Shown in pieces: positions 21,217-34,389 of a stretch of 64,000 nucleotides of DNA (position 1 is its first letter; each line of letters starts with the position of its first letter). Under the pieces are notes generated by a model. That model had not been told where the DNA came from. It made no database searches and saw only the letters and a list, made by a program, of their open reading frames with translations. The translations under genes were made by a program, and so were the position numbers. The DNA comes from Isoetes taiwanensis (Eukaryota; Streptophyta; Lycopodiopsida; Isoetales; Isoetaceae): positions 849,501 through 913,500 of the forward strand of contig JAJEKV010000205.1 in NCBI GenBank assembly GCA_021234155.1. The letters run 5' to 3'.

Positions 21217-22382
21217 ATGGATAAAATGTTTGGACCTTCTTATCGGGGAGACCCTGGAGTTCCTCATTCCGGCAAGGAGCCTTTTGAAGATTACTTCTTC
21301 GCTTCAGTTGGTTTCTCCGCCTATTCATGGTTCTTCCCTTATTACTGGGAACAATGGCACAACCCCTTCAAGTACGTTGCTTATTCGTTTGAATTATTCT
21401 CTTTCTTTTTTATTGTGTAAATGCTCGTGCAAAATTTGGACATCTGTCATTCGTACCATAATGCCTCTGGTTTAAGCTGTGCTAAAGATATTTGTTATAA
21501 ACTATAATTTCATGTCCCAAACATGGGTGCTGCAGCTGGCATGACTTGGCTATGGTTTGTGAGCACCACCAGTGGAAGCAAGCTAAGAAGAAAGGCAAAC
21601 CTTATCAATTTCAGGTTGGATCTAGTTTTATCTTATGTTCGCATGCTTTTTATAGTACATTTGTATCCCAGATATTCAGTTATGCTCTGGGAATGGCCAA
21701 ATGGAATCAGTCATGCTAATCTCGGTTTAGGTAGGGGCTAATAGAGGACCAGCCTATACATGCAAACAATAGACTAATTTATTCGCTGCAGGGGGTTCTC
21801 TTAAGTGTGGTGAATTTGAATTGAACCTTTGCTGAAGTTTGAATCATCTTACTAATTGGAAAATGATCCCAGATTTCATCTGCTTTGATGCCATATGCTG
21901 TAACTTATGTTCCCTAAGATTGTCCTCCATGCTTTTTTGTTCCCGAATGTCTATAATGCATTTTGCAAAGCCGACAAGAAGGCTGGCATTTCATCTGCTG
22001 TGCTCTTATGCACACCCTTTTACCCAGTTTCTAAGCCTATAGGGCACTGTGAAGCATTAAGCAGCTCATTGTGTGGGGTTTGCATGTTCTATTAGCAGTC
22101 TGGTAGAAACATAAAGTATATCCCATAGCAAAGAGTATGTAATAGCAGTGTCATATACTCTTACTGATCATTGAGAGTAGCATCTCTGGTTTGTGCTAGT
22201 ATTTTTTGGTGTCTTCCTCTATGGGAGGAGGACACTGCAGTTACCTGAATAAAGTGCACAGCATGAAACAAAGTATCAGCCAGTTTCTGGTCTCACTAGT
22301 TGTCATCATGCAGTGGAACAAGTTCATGAACAAGGAGCAGCGGGATGCCTACTATCACAACTGGAGAGACTACTTTCCTTAA
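21217..22382 (+). CDS. Small mitochondrial complex I subunit (At4g00585-like), three exons
   Basis: The exons are 21217-21371, 21536-21614 and 22314-22382. Both introns (164 and 699 bp) start GT and end AG, and the phases join perfectly to give exactly 100 codons plus TAA. The product starts MDKMFGPSYRGDPGVPHS, has a hydrophobic aromatic stretch (SVGFSAYSWFFPYYW, residues about 30-45) that is probably the one membrane helix, then FNWHDLAMVCEHHQWKQAKK, and ends YYHNWRDYFP. I recognise this layout as the small plant NADH dehydrogenase subunit family of Arabidopsis At4g00585 (KFYI/NDUFC1-like, from memory). It would sit in the inner mitochondrial membrane arm of complex I. No cleavable presequence is visible. 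The purine-rich leader just upstream supports the start. The gene looks intact. Confidence 0.82.
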
Positions 22383-23323
22383 CTCACACCATCTTGACAT
22401 GGATATATAATGTAGAGCAGTATGGGCAGCTAAGTCTTTTAATGTTTTACAATCAAATTTTGATAATATGTTGCGCAAGTCGATTATTAGCAGACTTATT
22501 AGAAAGACTTGTTAAAAAAATTATTTATCTTCTAGGGATCAATAAGGATGTTTATATAATGCAGATTTTAATAGGAAAAAGATGAATCATGAAGATGTTG
22601 CCACTTGCAGAAGCAGTTTTTAGTAGCAGCACTTAAATTCCTTCTCCCTTTTAAAAGAATATGGTGCTTCATTTATATACTTATAGAAGCTATCTTTTAG
22701 AAGTAGGACTTAAGGCTAATTTATATGATTTTTCAAATGCTGGGATTCTGGGAAACTTTTCCCATGTTAATGCGGCCATACCGTTATGGCTTGAAGACTC
22801 TTAAGTTGTTGGCGTTTATAAGTTCATCGTCTTACCTTTTGCTTCAGTGTCTTCACCTTAGATCATTTTTACTTCCATCAAGGGGATTATGGCATTTTTG
22901 GCATCTTCAAGTACCTCAAGGGACCTCAAGAGAATGGTGCAGCTTGATGTTTTTGGTTGCCCGAAGGGCATCCCTAGGCATGGAAGGAAGGATATTCCAT
23001 AGGAATGTACCTTTTGAGTGGTTGCCATTGCAGGTGAGAGATACAAGGCATGGCTGCGATTTGTTTGTGGTTAGTGCTTTGTTTATTCGCAGCGAACGAG
23101 GCCAGCTTCGAAAAATCTTCATGCTCCAGAATTCGGGTTTTTCATGCTGGATTCTTTTGACAGGGCATAGCTTTTGGTAGAGCCATCCGGCTGAGCAGTA
23201 TCAGGCTGAGCAATAATTTAACAAACAATAAACTAGTGCTTATGTATCATTTGTCTTTTGGATGAAATATGTATCATTTGTTTTTTGGATGGAAGGCTTG
23301 TCCAAGGTTGTCAATATTACATA
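22383..23323. other. 3' flank of the complex I gene; unidentified open frame
   Basis: A plus-strand frame at 22725-23180 (151 codons) is open but matches nothing I know. Its other frame contains a phrase FHQGDYGIFGIFKYLKGPQ, also unidentified. It could be a retrocopy fragment. At about 23237-23298 a sequence of about 27 bp beginning TATGTATCATTTGT is present twice in tandem. No functional assignment. Confidence 0.3.
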
Positions 23324-26300
23324 CTAGTAAATACTTGTAATGGTGCCCAGCGTTGCTGGGCATAAGTTTGTTTATCTCTTAAAAACTCTTGTATGAACGT
23401 CATATTGCAACAAATATCGAATATCATGCGGGGATTGTTAACCATTGCTATGACAAAGCCCATCTCTGTCCCTTTTATGCCCTCTTTTGAAGCATGATCC
23501 TGCCAAAGGGATGTGCGTATTGTGTCACATCATTTTAATTCCATCCTTGCATGCCCAACACATCATGATTGCTAGGTTTTTTTGCACATGATCATTAGTT
23601 ACATACAAAGTTCACGAAAAAGGATATGTATGTATTTGAATGTTTATTGTGTATTTCATACATATTTTAGGAACCTTGTATGCAAAATTGTGACCAACTA
23701 TTAGGGTTTGAGATGCATGTGAAATGGGATACAATATGCCTAGTAAGGTTACCAATTTTAATGTAAAAGTACCCACTATTAGTGATGTCTTTGAGTTTAT
23801 GTGCTTATTATGGTTGGTTGCTCTTTATCGCATAGAAAACTTGATCATGTACATGAAGCATTAAACAATTATCTATTATTATCAAATGATGCATGCACTA
23901 CAAATATGAATTCCAAATGTTGCAAATGATGGTAAAAGTATATTTCTTGTAGAGACTTCTTCGAGTTCCATGCTAACTCAAGATAGAAGACCGGCTTATT
24001 ATGGTTGTAATTTCATTTCACATCTCTTGATGTAGCATCATTAATATTTTGCATCATGTAATGTAAAAATATATCAATACCCAGCATATAAGAAAGACAT
24101 TATACCATAACGTCATAAGAAAACCAAGATTTTCAAGAATGTGCATGATAATTGAAAAACCTTAGCATAGAGTCGTTTACAAAACCAAGATTTTCGGGAA
24201 TCCGCATGTAATTGAAAAACCTTGGCATGGACTCTTTACACTTGGGCTACAATAGTTATGGGCCTGCATAGAGCCAAATCCTTGAGGAATATGAACAAAT
24301 TCTCTAGGATAGAAAGTTCCACGAGGCAGTCCACGGGATCACCCTTGCAGCGTAAATTGCATCCATCGCCATTGGCAAGCCATTTGCAACCTTACGGAAC
24401 ACCAAAGGACATTGCATAAATGAGGTAACACCAAAATAGAGGTTTAAGTAGTCTCTGCAGAGTGAATTTTGATGCAGTCAAAAGCTTTCATGGGTTTCTA
24501 CTAAAAGCTGAAGAGCATATATACATCCTTAAAAGTTGGCATAGAATCCAAAGATCCATCTCTTTTTGCTTTACGCTCTCGCCTTCTCTTCTTTCTTTGA
24601 TCCGTTACCTTCTTTATTATCAAAGCTCAATAGAAAGAAGAAGTTCTTGGCGATCAATTTATCTCGAAAAATATACTTGCGAGTGTCTCCTTCATAAATA
24701 TCCTCGTCTATTACCCCCGGTAGTTTTTACCTATCATTCCAACAAATATATGTTCATTTTCGTTAAAACATCCCAAGATATATTCAAGCAAAAAGGTCGC
24801 CAAAGGAAACCCGAGCACCTCGAAGTGCGAAACTACCATCGTTTTTACGTGTTAACAACTTCGAATCCACGCAACCGGGCCTTCGTCCAAACCACGTATT
24901 TGTCGTTATATCTACCACGGATGCCCTTTGCCCCGCATCTTGAAGAATGCGCAAAATGGTGAAAGCGGTAACATGAGCCCCATGGCCTTCTAGAACCATG
25001 GTCTTCTAGCAGCGGTTAATGCGCTTTGTGTAATGCGTGCCAAATCCAGACCAAGGCATATTTGCTCGGTTTGATCCTCTCCTCGAAGCCGCGCCTTTGC
25101 AAATAAAGGGGAGCAAAGGAAAGAAGTAAGCCGACTTCTATGGCGAGGTAAAATAGATGGCTAAAAGCAAGTTTATCTTGACCATCTCGAAGAACGTTTT
25201 TGCCCTCGCGGTTGAGCTAAGAAAACCAAACATGACTTGAATCGATTTCGGCCCCAGAAAGAGCTCCTGCCCGCCGGCGCAGCTCCCTAATTTGGCGAAA
25301 ATTCTATGCCTGGTTTTAGCGGACCGCAAGGAATCGAATCCTGCATGCACTCTTGCCAAAACTGCTATAGCAAAAACTATTCCTGAACTTTGCTGGAGTT
25401 GAGAAAAGTTTAGTTCAAGTGTTATCCACCTTGGAGAAATATTCAATCTAAGCATGTTGAACTTCTGCATTGTAATGATACAATTTAATTGCAAAAGAAA
25501 GGGCATCCATATTTCTCGAACAAAGTTACATCTTTTATAGCTATTAAAAGCAGTATTTACTCCCACAACAACAAAGACCTTCTCACATTTTTTCTCCAAC
25601 TCAGTCAATCTGGCGGCAAAGAAAAAATACCCGGTTGTGGCTTTCTGAAAACATTGCGGTTAAATCACTTTGAATAAATAACATACACAATGAACAAGCG
25701 CAAATAAAGCATACATCTACCACATTGATCTTACGCTATCTTCATCCGCTATTGTTCATTGGTTGTGTGAACATACGATCTAATCATGTCCTTCTCCTCG
25801 GACATCCATATTCTATTGCGGAAATATCAAAGATTTGAGTCTCAATAGCATGATTCCTATCTATTAACATAACAAATGTTTCAAACGCAAAAGAAAAAAT
25901 TTCGAACAAGCACAATAATTATTGTTATTTCCACATTTTTTGTCGCAACATCACTTGGAATTGTTATGCAAAGAAAGTCATTACTCTTTGGAACTTTGTA
26001 ACCTCAGTAAATAGCGTATGGATCCAATATAAATACTCTCATTGCGGGTAAATTCCTTGCGGGAAAATAAATCCAGCAGAACCAATATGCATACTACCCT
26101 ATTAGTTTGGCATTGGCAATTATGATACAAAGTGGAGATTTACCTCAAAAAAGAGCAAAACAAGATGCTTTAGGAGAGGCGTCATCTTAAGATAATCCTA
26201 GTCTGTCCTTATGCATTTGTCTAAAGCGTATATTCATGCTTGCCCGGAATACTCCCCGCTACCTACTCAACTCAAACCACGCAACAACAGAAACCTTGGC

Positions 26301-27254
26301 ATTTGAATCATACCCCATTAGCGATTGCAACACCCTAAAGTTCATAGAGCTTTTCGGCTTTCTAGCTATGGCGGAAGAAATCTTTCATCTTGGTCGGTTG
26401 TGTTAGCATATCGATTGCCAAAAATTTTGGGTAATGCCATAGCCAAGTCTAAGAGCTTGGATACCTAATATTCTCTTCCATTTGCTCACGTCCAAAGAAA
26501 TGGAGCTTTTGATATCTTTTTGCGGGGAAAATAGTAATGACTTGCTCACATAATGGCATATTAGTTGGCCATTTCGCCGGGGCATTCATCCATGATAAGC
26601 AATTTGGTGGCATATTTGAACCGATTTGCCTCAGTATTCACATTTTATTTGCAACATGCTAGATCTCAGTATCAAAGACAAAATAAAGAGTGTTTCATTC
26701 AAGCTTCTTTGATATGTGGTGGTAGTTGTTTAGGACCTATCGAAAGTGCGTTTAAATCATGACTTCAAATATCATAGGCCTTCCAAATTGCATGAGACAC
26801 CATATCTATTCTTGAAGATGAATGATTCTAACCTGCTATGGCTTAAGAGAAGAGTGTTGCAGATCTTTCTAAGCTTTTCCCATAGCTCGCTATAGGGCGC
26901 CATAGCCGAGCTCTGAAGATTGTAGCTAATATGCTCTGCCTCGACAAAGCAGGCCTGGAGAGAAAGTCGGAAGGCATAAATCTTTAAAACTTGTTGTGCA
27001 GCTGTGGCCTCCAAAGCTCGAACAAAGCTCCAACTTCTCCAACTGCTTCAGCCGAGGTATGAAATCCATATGGGCGCTATTCCGGGCCCTAGAACGTGGA
27101 AAGGGGGAGAAAAGCCATCGAACCCTAAACGGCTAGAGCGAGAAGGAAAAACAACGGGCTATCTGGCCCGTCGAACTAAATTAAAGATCAAATCTGAGCC
27201 GTCAAAATTTTAGGGTTTTATGCACGACATACACTAAAACTTTATAATAAAGGA
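23324..27254 (-). mobile_element. Non-autonomous Helitron-like element
   Basis: On the minus strand the element starts A|TCCTTTATTATAAAG (27254) and ends with a GC-rich hairpin, a short AT-rich tail and CTAG|T (23324). TC at the 5' end, a 3' hairpin, a CTAG terminus, and insertion between A and T without target duplication are the Helitron hallmarks. The 3931-bp interior has no Rep HUH motif, helicase motif or other identified gene. The open frames (for example 25138-25608 and 24462-24962) are unrecognised. It would depend on an autonomous Helitron for rolling-circle movement. The interior may contain captured host sequence, which I could not identify. Confidence 0.7.
23344..23362 (-). other. 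Helitron 3'-terminal hairpin
   Basis: TGCCCAGC-GTT-GCTGGGCA forms a perfect 8-bp stem with a 3-nt loop, 16 bp from the CTAG terminus. This is the position and composition expected for the Helitron termination signal. Confidence 0.75.
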
Positions 27255-29034
27255 TCATGGGATATCTACTTGTTCTTCCCTTCCAACCACGTCAAGGGTG
27301 CAGCGATGGTGCATGGTGCTCTATTATTGGTTGAACGCCATAGGTTGCAATCATGCAAACCACATACTGATGTGGTGTTTCTTATTGCATGCATCTGCTG
27401 AAAAAGCCACCAAACTTTCTTTTACAAAACCATTAGAGGAATATGTTGCAAGTATGGCATCCCATGGTATTGATACCAATCATGATAGTGCGTCCAGTCA
27501 AAGATTGAACATGCAAAGCAATGCACTTTTGAAATAATTTTTAGTGCTTGCAAAAATAGCTCTAAAATTATCTTAACAATGAAGTAGTAATGTGCGGATA
27601 AGGCTCTCAAAAGGTTTCTTTGAGGTTTACAAAAGATCTTTTTGCGCTGAGTATAGCAACATCGAATCAAAACTTTTAGGAATAACACTTGCATGAATTA
27701 CCTTTCTTTGAGTAAAATAGATTTGGTGCATATGTTTGCAAATGTTTTTTACAAAAAAAGAGTTTTAATTAAAAATAAGATTTTTATGAGAGGTTCTTCT
27801 TTATTAAACCATTATATGAAGAGGAACACTAGAGAGACTGACATTTGTTTTTACTCTTATAACTTGAGCTACAGAGGTCAGATTCAGATGATGTTGGGCT
27901 TTTTAGAAAGCTTATGTAGAGAACTTTCTAAATGGCATATGATTTGACCCAGATCTATCAAGATAGGTACCTGCTTTCTGTGTTTTTCAATTTGGATACC
28001 TTTTTGCACAGTGCATACCATGCAAATTTGATGGTAATATATTTCTTATCATAACTTTTGAATTCGGATTCCGTTTTGAGTATTTTTTATTGTGTTGGAA
28101 AGCTCTATTTGGGATCTTTCTTTCTGAAAATATATGATATGCTCATAATTGGTTAAGTCTCCTATACAAAAACAGCAAATTTCCAGGCAGATTTGGTTAG
28201 GGTTTCACACCCCACTACTTTATTCTTTGCCCAGCTGATCATTCTGATCATGTCTTTTGTCATGCATCATTGTAGTGCAGTAAGCTTTTATGAATATATT
28301 GAAGAGACGTTATCATGGACGCATTTTGTATCGGAAAAAAAATTTTTTGACTGTTTGTTTTCAAAGTGGAAAGGAAAGCCCACCTTGTGTATGATGCATA
28401 CTTTTGAAAAGATTGGTAGTATTTAGTGTGTTTGTGTTCTGAATATGCCAACATCATATTGCATAATCCACCTTCAAAGTGGAAAGAAATGACAACTTGT
28501 CTAGGTTCAATGTTGTTATAGCACATTCTTTTGAAAAAATTGATGCACCAACATCATGTTGCAGAATCCACATATCCATCGGTACCATGAGTTTTTTAGA
28601 ATCAAATTTAGTCTTAAGAACAAGTATGATACAATGAATTTCTTACCTTCTTCATTTAGCATTTGAAACTTTGCTAATGGAGCTGAAGCTAAAGTTATTG
28701 TGAGTTTGCATTATCTTAAAATATATCAATAGTCTCTCAATATCTCACATAAGATGCATCCATCATGCGGATACAGGAATAGTGCATCTTGCAACGAAGC
28801 ACATCTTCCATACATGTCAATTAGGAGATTGCCAAGAAACGAGTCATTTCAATGCTGCTGGTCAGCATTATGTGGACATTTCCAAAATTTGGATGCACAT
28901 GATGTTGATGGTGGACATTAATTAGTTTGGATGGATGATGGAACAATCGATGGAATGATGGAAGATGGGATAGTGTCCACCCCTCCAGATGGAATGATAG
29001 AAGATGGAATGGTAGAGGGATCAGTAGAAAGAGG
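27255..29034. other. Gene-free stretch
   Basis: AT-rich, with only short scattered frames. 27960-28200 resembles the untranslated ends of plant retrotransposons in wording (GAATTCGGATTCC, TTGGAAAGCTCTATTTGGGA), but no terminal repeats were found. The last 120 bp (28930-29034) are rich in GATGGAATGAT-like units and form an open low-complexity frame that would run on across the LTR insertion into 31770. Confidence 0.35.
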
Positions 29035-29039
29035 AGATG

Positions 29040-31764
29040 TGTGACGAGCCTGTTGAGTTGACCCTTTTGGCAACTCGGGATCTTGTCAAAACTTGCACTA
29101 ATTGCAACTCGGGATCTTGTCAAAACTTGCACTAATTTTAGGTTGATAATGTTGGTGAAGAATTGAATTTTCCTTTTGCACAGTTGAAATTATGTACTCC
29201 AAACTCACTTATGAATTTAATGTAATCATGTAAAGTTAACATCCAAAGAGTTCACTATCCTCAACGGATAGAATATTTAACTGTGAACAATTCAACCCAG
29301 AAGCTTCGCTCAACCACGATCCTTAGCTACACGACTGCCATCACCTTGCTCTTTCACAGCACATGCACTCATTAGGGTTAGTCCTCTTGACTAAGTGGGG
29401 ATCCCTGGCTGCCACTGCATGCACAGAAACATCTTGAAAAACTTGGATAACAAGAACATAAGCACAAGCACAGAGAAGGATCTTATGTGAGTACAACGCT
29501 AGACAATGACAACATGATCAAAATAAATACAACACCTAAGCATCAGAAGCAAAGCACATAGCCAGAATACCAAAATATCATAACCATAGCTCCAGGACAA
29601 TGGGAAGCTCAGCAAGCCTACATGAAGGACCTGTTAGCAGAAACATGCCTAGCCAGCTCACATTCTGAGCCTTGTAGCAGGAGTGGTGGGGTGAACCTCG
29701 TATGCGTATACCCTTCCCAGCCCACGCCTGCCACTGGAGACCTCTGACCATGGAGTCATAGAGGTGACATAGCATCCCTGACAGGAGAACTACGCCCGAT
29801 GTTACAGAGCACAAGAATACCACAGAGAATCACAGATGAACATGAGCATGACGGTGCAACCTAGGCCACCGAACCTAGAAGCCCGACATCCAAGAAGATA
29901 TACAAAGACAACAGTTATGCAATGCCACAGAACATAACGTGTGATGTTCATTACATTATGTCATATACATGTGCCTAAAAAATCAATTCTTGATGATACC
30001 CATGATCCCAATCATAATCTAGCCGTGTTGCAATAGCTTATCTATAAGCAAAAGCTTACCCTTCATAAGGAATACAACACATCAACTATCCCCCCCATAA
30101 GGATTGCAATTTCATTTTAGCGTTCATTAAATCCAATAGCCATGATAACTTATCATATTTTCTACACGTAATTATTCCCTTGCCAAGGTTACGCATTACA
30201 TTCAATACCATGTCGAGGTAGCAAACTCAGTGATGAAGATCATGATCACAACATGTCGAGGTAGTCACAAGCCTGGCTGTCATAATGATGTAAATCCAAC
30301 ACCTATGTACTTCATCTGTTATGCTAATACTGCTCCACACCATAGCCATACTCAAATGCCCCCATAAGCTTCCTATGACTCTTTTAGCCAAACTATTCAA
30401 TCCCATGTCATGTTTAACGGTTCCATCTCAATAGTTACAATTCAATCATTAGCTATGGTTTTAATATATTTCACTATAAACCTACTTTCCATAGCAAAGA
30501 GATCTATTAATGCAACTAATAAAAAAATCTCAAAACCCAGTACTTCTAACTTAAAAACCAATACAACCTGATGATCGCAACTACATGTAATCCTTGCCAC
30601 ATTATTCTAAATTGTAGCTCCATCTTTAGGAGCCAAAACGACACAGATGGCACAATCCTTAAGCTTCATGCTCAACTTATTGATTAGCTACCCAAATGCT
30701 CATATTCTCCTTCACTCGTATCAAGGAGGATCTACTTAAGAGTCATCTCAGAGGTCAATCTGTCAAGTTCTTTACCATTTCAGAATTATCAATTCTTATA
30801 TTTCATACTATTTTAGTTACCTTAACAATCATTCAAAGTAATGCATTTCCTTTCTATTAGAATTCTTGCGACTATTCTGAGCAATCTGTGGCAGTTTTTA
30901 CTGATTCCATCCACATGCAAGACAACTTGAGCCCCATCCCAATGGTTTATTCCTTAATTAACTCCTTAGATTAACAACAAAATACTAAACCAAAGTAAAT
31001 ACAGAGCCAATTCAACCAAACAAACATAACCAATAGAAAAGGAAACGTGACCGGTTAGTTTCAAAACTTTTAGACATCTAACAAAGGAGGTTTAACACAT
31101 GCCAAATCTGCTGATTTGTCCATATTGACACTTCCCAATCATTTTTAGATCTTCTTGTCTCAGAATTAGCCCTTCCAGAGATGTTTCTACTCACTGTTAC
31201 CTTCTGTAATCTTATGACCCTCCAACAGATTCATAATTTATCATATTTGCATGCAAAACTATGTACAGACTAATCATGGAAGCTCATAGCACCTGAATTG
31301 ATCAATAACAAAACCTCACCTGATAATTTCTTCATACATAGACCTCTGGACCCGTTGACGTTCCTTGCGCTCAAAAGATCGGCTCTCCAAGAATGAAATT
31401 GTAGCAGAACATACATAGTGCAGTCCATTCTGACCCAGCATCACTATTTCTGCTATAACTTTCACATATAGATGAATTTTAGGCTGATCAGACCCATTCC
31501 AGAAAGCTTACTTAAAAATCTTTCCAGTAAAGAAAAATCATCAAAAAAGGCTCTCGGGCCGCCGAGATATGATGCTCTCAAATTTGAGCTCCAAAACTAC
31601 CCAGAAAATTGCTCCTTTGCCTTCAAGCTTTGCAAAAAGCTCTTGCAAAAATCCTTTTCCAAAGAAGCAAACCCTTATATGAATTGCATGCTGCATGTAT
31701 GCGAAGCATGTATATACGTATATAAATACATATATTGACCCATCAAGTGGCCAGGACCATTACA
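29040..31764 (-). mobile_element. Probable solo LTR of 2.7 kb
   Basis: The segment starts TGTGACGAG, ends CCATTACA (TGT...ACA), and is flanked by the exact 5-bp repeat AGATG at 29035-29039 and 31765-31769. No second internal copy of either end and no gag/pol sequence is present. That fits recombination between two LTRs leaving one. Read on the minus strand it begins TGTAATGGTCCTGG with a TATA-rich stretch soon after (about 31720-31740) and ends GGCTCGTCACA, so I prefer that orientation. A long non-autonomous element without recognisable LTRs is the alternative. Confidence 0.7.
29070..29137. repeat. Perfect tandem duplication of 34 bp
   Basis: Two identical adjacent 34-bp units, each starting GCAACTCGGGATCTTGTC, lie 30 bp inside the LTR end. 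Confidence 0.9.
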
Positions 31765-31769
31765 AGATG

Positions 31770-34284
31770 AAGTAGAAGATTGTGGAATAGGTGGACCAGT
31801 GGTAAAAGTTTAACTTAATATCGGTGCGAATATATCCTACGGGGAGGGAAATTTGAGTAGAGAGGTGAAAAAACAAATTTTGAAGAGATCAATCATAAAT
31901 TTGGAGGGGGCGCCTAGATTGAGATTTTTATGTAGAAAATTCATATGAAGAGGTGATACGAGAGAGAAAAATTACACGTCGAGTGATTCCATGACATCGC
32001 GACAAACTATTTTATTCTGACTTGCTCGGAATTTTGAAAGAGATCTTCACCTACTTTGTTTGATATGTGTGATGGATATTATGCTTGGGATGCTAAAAAG
32101 ATTGTCAAAGACACTGTCAAAATCGTAACATCATTGATAGAGGACCAATGATAGAAGCATTAATTGAAGTGTCATGGAGCCTTTGAGAAGTAACATAGGT
32201 GCAAGAGGAGTGCTTATGCATCATTCGATGAAAATGTTGGAGAGAAAGCAAATGTACCTCATGCATGTCCAGAGCTTCTAGCAATAGCGAGAGATCTTAG
32301 AAAAAGCTAGAAAAGTTTCAGCTAGAAAAGCCTTCAACATATCAAGTTAAAGCCACTCTCGAATGAGGTATCATCCTTCAATGAATGCATTGCAAGTGCC
32401 AATAGTAACAAAACGTTAGAATTGAATAAATGAAAAGGATGTCATCTTATCATGGGGCATGTTAGACAAAGACATATGTAGGCATTATATGCAGAGCAAG
32501 TAGCTATATGACAAGAACAAATTGCATGTACCTATTGGTTTGCCAAAACCTACATTAAAATAAAAGGTAATTTTATGGTCACACGTAATGATTGTAGATT
32601 GTGCCAAGGTGAAGATACAGTGATTGAGGATCCTGAAAAACTTGAGTCATTGGCAAATACTCTTGATCAATTTGCCCTCTGTGTTGGCACACGCTGAGCA
32701 GAATGAGTTAGAAAATGCTCTAGCGAATGTTAAATTAAACAAATAATGTTACTATATCTTGAAGCTCTTAGTATGATCAAAAAGTTATTTCTTATATGTT
32801 GGATATCTCTAATGCGGTCCATGAAACCTCTTAGAATCGAATGCAATTACTTTGCCATTCTACAACATTATTCTTGTTCCATCACTGCAAGCATCTATTA
32901 TCAATTTTAGTTCACCTATAGGTTCTGGGGTCGAATATCGAAGATGCAATGACTGCATTCCTCTTTAGTCCCTTCAGAGTTCTTCTTTGTCATTCTGGAC
33001 AACAACCCTGCTACATGCTGCAAGAAGTTCTATAGAACTTTCAAGAACATCATGTCAATCCTCAAAAACATTTGACTTCTCTGCAACTCTTTAGAGTTGG
33101 CAAATTCTGACCTCCCATGGCCACGTTCTTTTATCCCTTTTTTTTGTTTTTTTCTCCTCCCATATCAACATGGAAATGGGGTCGCAAATTCCATGTGATC
33201 TTGAACCTTGTGCTGACACCTATCACCTCCCTACAATCTGGAATGGAAAGAGGGAAGCAAATTCCATGCATATGAAATTTGATAGGCTACTCCCGGTTGT
33301 CCAAACAGTAATAGAGCAACCAGAGCAAAAAGCTAAAATCCAACTAAGATTTTATAAAAAGCTTGCGATCAACCCCATTGCTTTAACGTTGAAGCCTTCT
33401 CGCTTTGAACTATAATTGGGTTGCGTGTATTACATTTGTTCCACAATTCCGTCTATTTCTTGAGGTCCTTTGGTTTGGAGGCATGGGATTTTCGAAAAGA
33501 TAAGCACTGAACGAACTGGGCTTCAGAACTGGACAAACTGGGCTTTGCCTACATGGCACAACCAGACCCGAGAGTTTTCTTATGCTTCCCTTAACATATG
33601 GCTTTGTCTAGCTTTCTCTACAGACCTTTCAACTCTGGGATTTGAACCCACAAATCCAAAAACTCTGCAACAGATACAGTGACGGCCCTCAAATGAGGCT
33701 TAAAACAGCATATAGCTGCCGGATTTGCTGCCAAGATCAGCCCAAAGAAGGCCAAAATTTGCTGCCAAGATTAACATATAGCTTGTCAATCTTGGCCGAA
33801 TTTCCTGCCAAGATCAGCATATAGCTGCCGGATTTGCTCTATAAAAGCATGGAGCGAAAATATGGCACCGCTACCTGCATGCAGAAAATATTAACACAGG
33901 ATGAGCCGTGGAAGCATATCCTAAGCTTTTGACGGCTGCCCTGGAAGAAATCGGCCTCAAAACATCCTTACCTTGGAAAAAACCACTATTTGCCATGCAA
34001 ACTCTGAATACCTGTAAGCAGAAACCAAAGAAAGATTGAAAAAGAAGGCCATCGCCATAGAAACAATAAAAAACTGAAGAATAGGGCACATCTGAACTTG
34101 GAAATTTGAGGCAAATACCAAGTCTTTTGGGCGCCATAGCCACTAAGCTCCAAGGGCTACAGATCGCCATCAAGCACCACGGGCTGCATCAAGCGCCATC
34201 AAATCGGCCACCGCCATCGCCGAAACTCCGCTGGAAAAAATGGGGACGGGGAGGGGGCAAATTTGCTCCCCATTTCCATGTTGT
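31770..34284. other. Gene-free stretch with a spaced repeat near 33.7 kb
   Basis: No confident gene. Two plus-strand frames at 33170-33415 and 33470-33682 are unrecognised. A 23-bp sequence (AGCATATAGCTGCCGGATTT followed by GCT) occurs at 33707-33729 and again at 33816-33838, with a weaker copy between. The surrounding TGCCAAGAT(C/T) phrase is also reiterated, so about 110 bp are locally duplicated. Confidence 0.35.
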
Positions 34285-34389
34285 GGGGGCATGGCCATCG
34301 GTCTTCCATTCCTGTGTGTCCAGTGACCTGCTCCCGGCACAGGGCCCCACTGGTCCACACCGAAATGGGGTTCAAATGGCCATGCCCCC
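34285..34389. repeat. Short inverted repeat (about 105 bp)
   Basis: GGGGGCATGGCCAT at 34285-34298 is exactly the reverse complement of 34376-34389. Pairing continues inwards with mismatches through CCATT and GTGTG blocks. It could form a hairpin. No target duplication was recognised. Confidence 0.55.
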
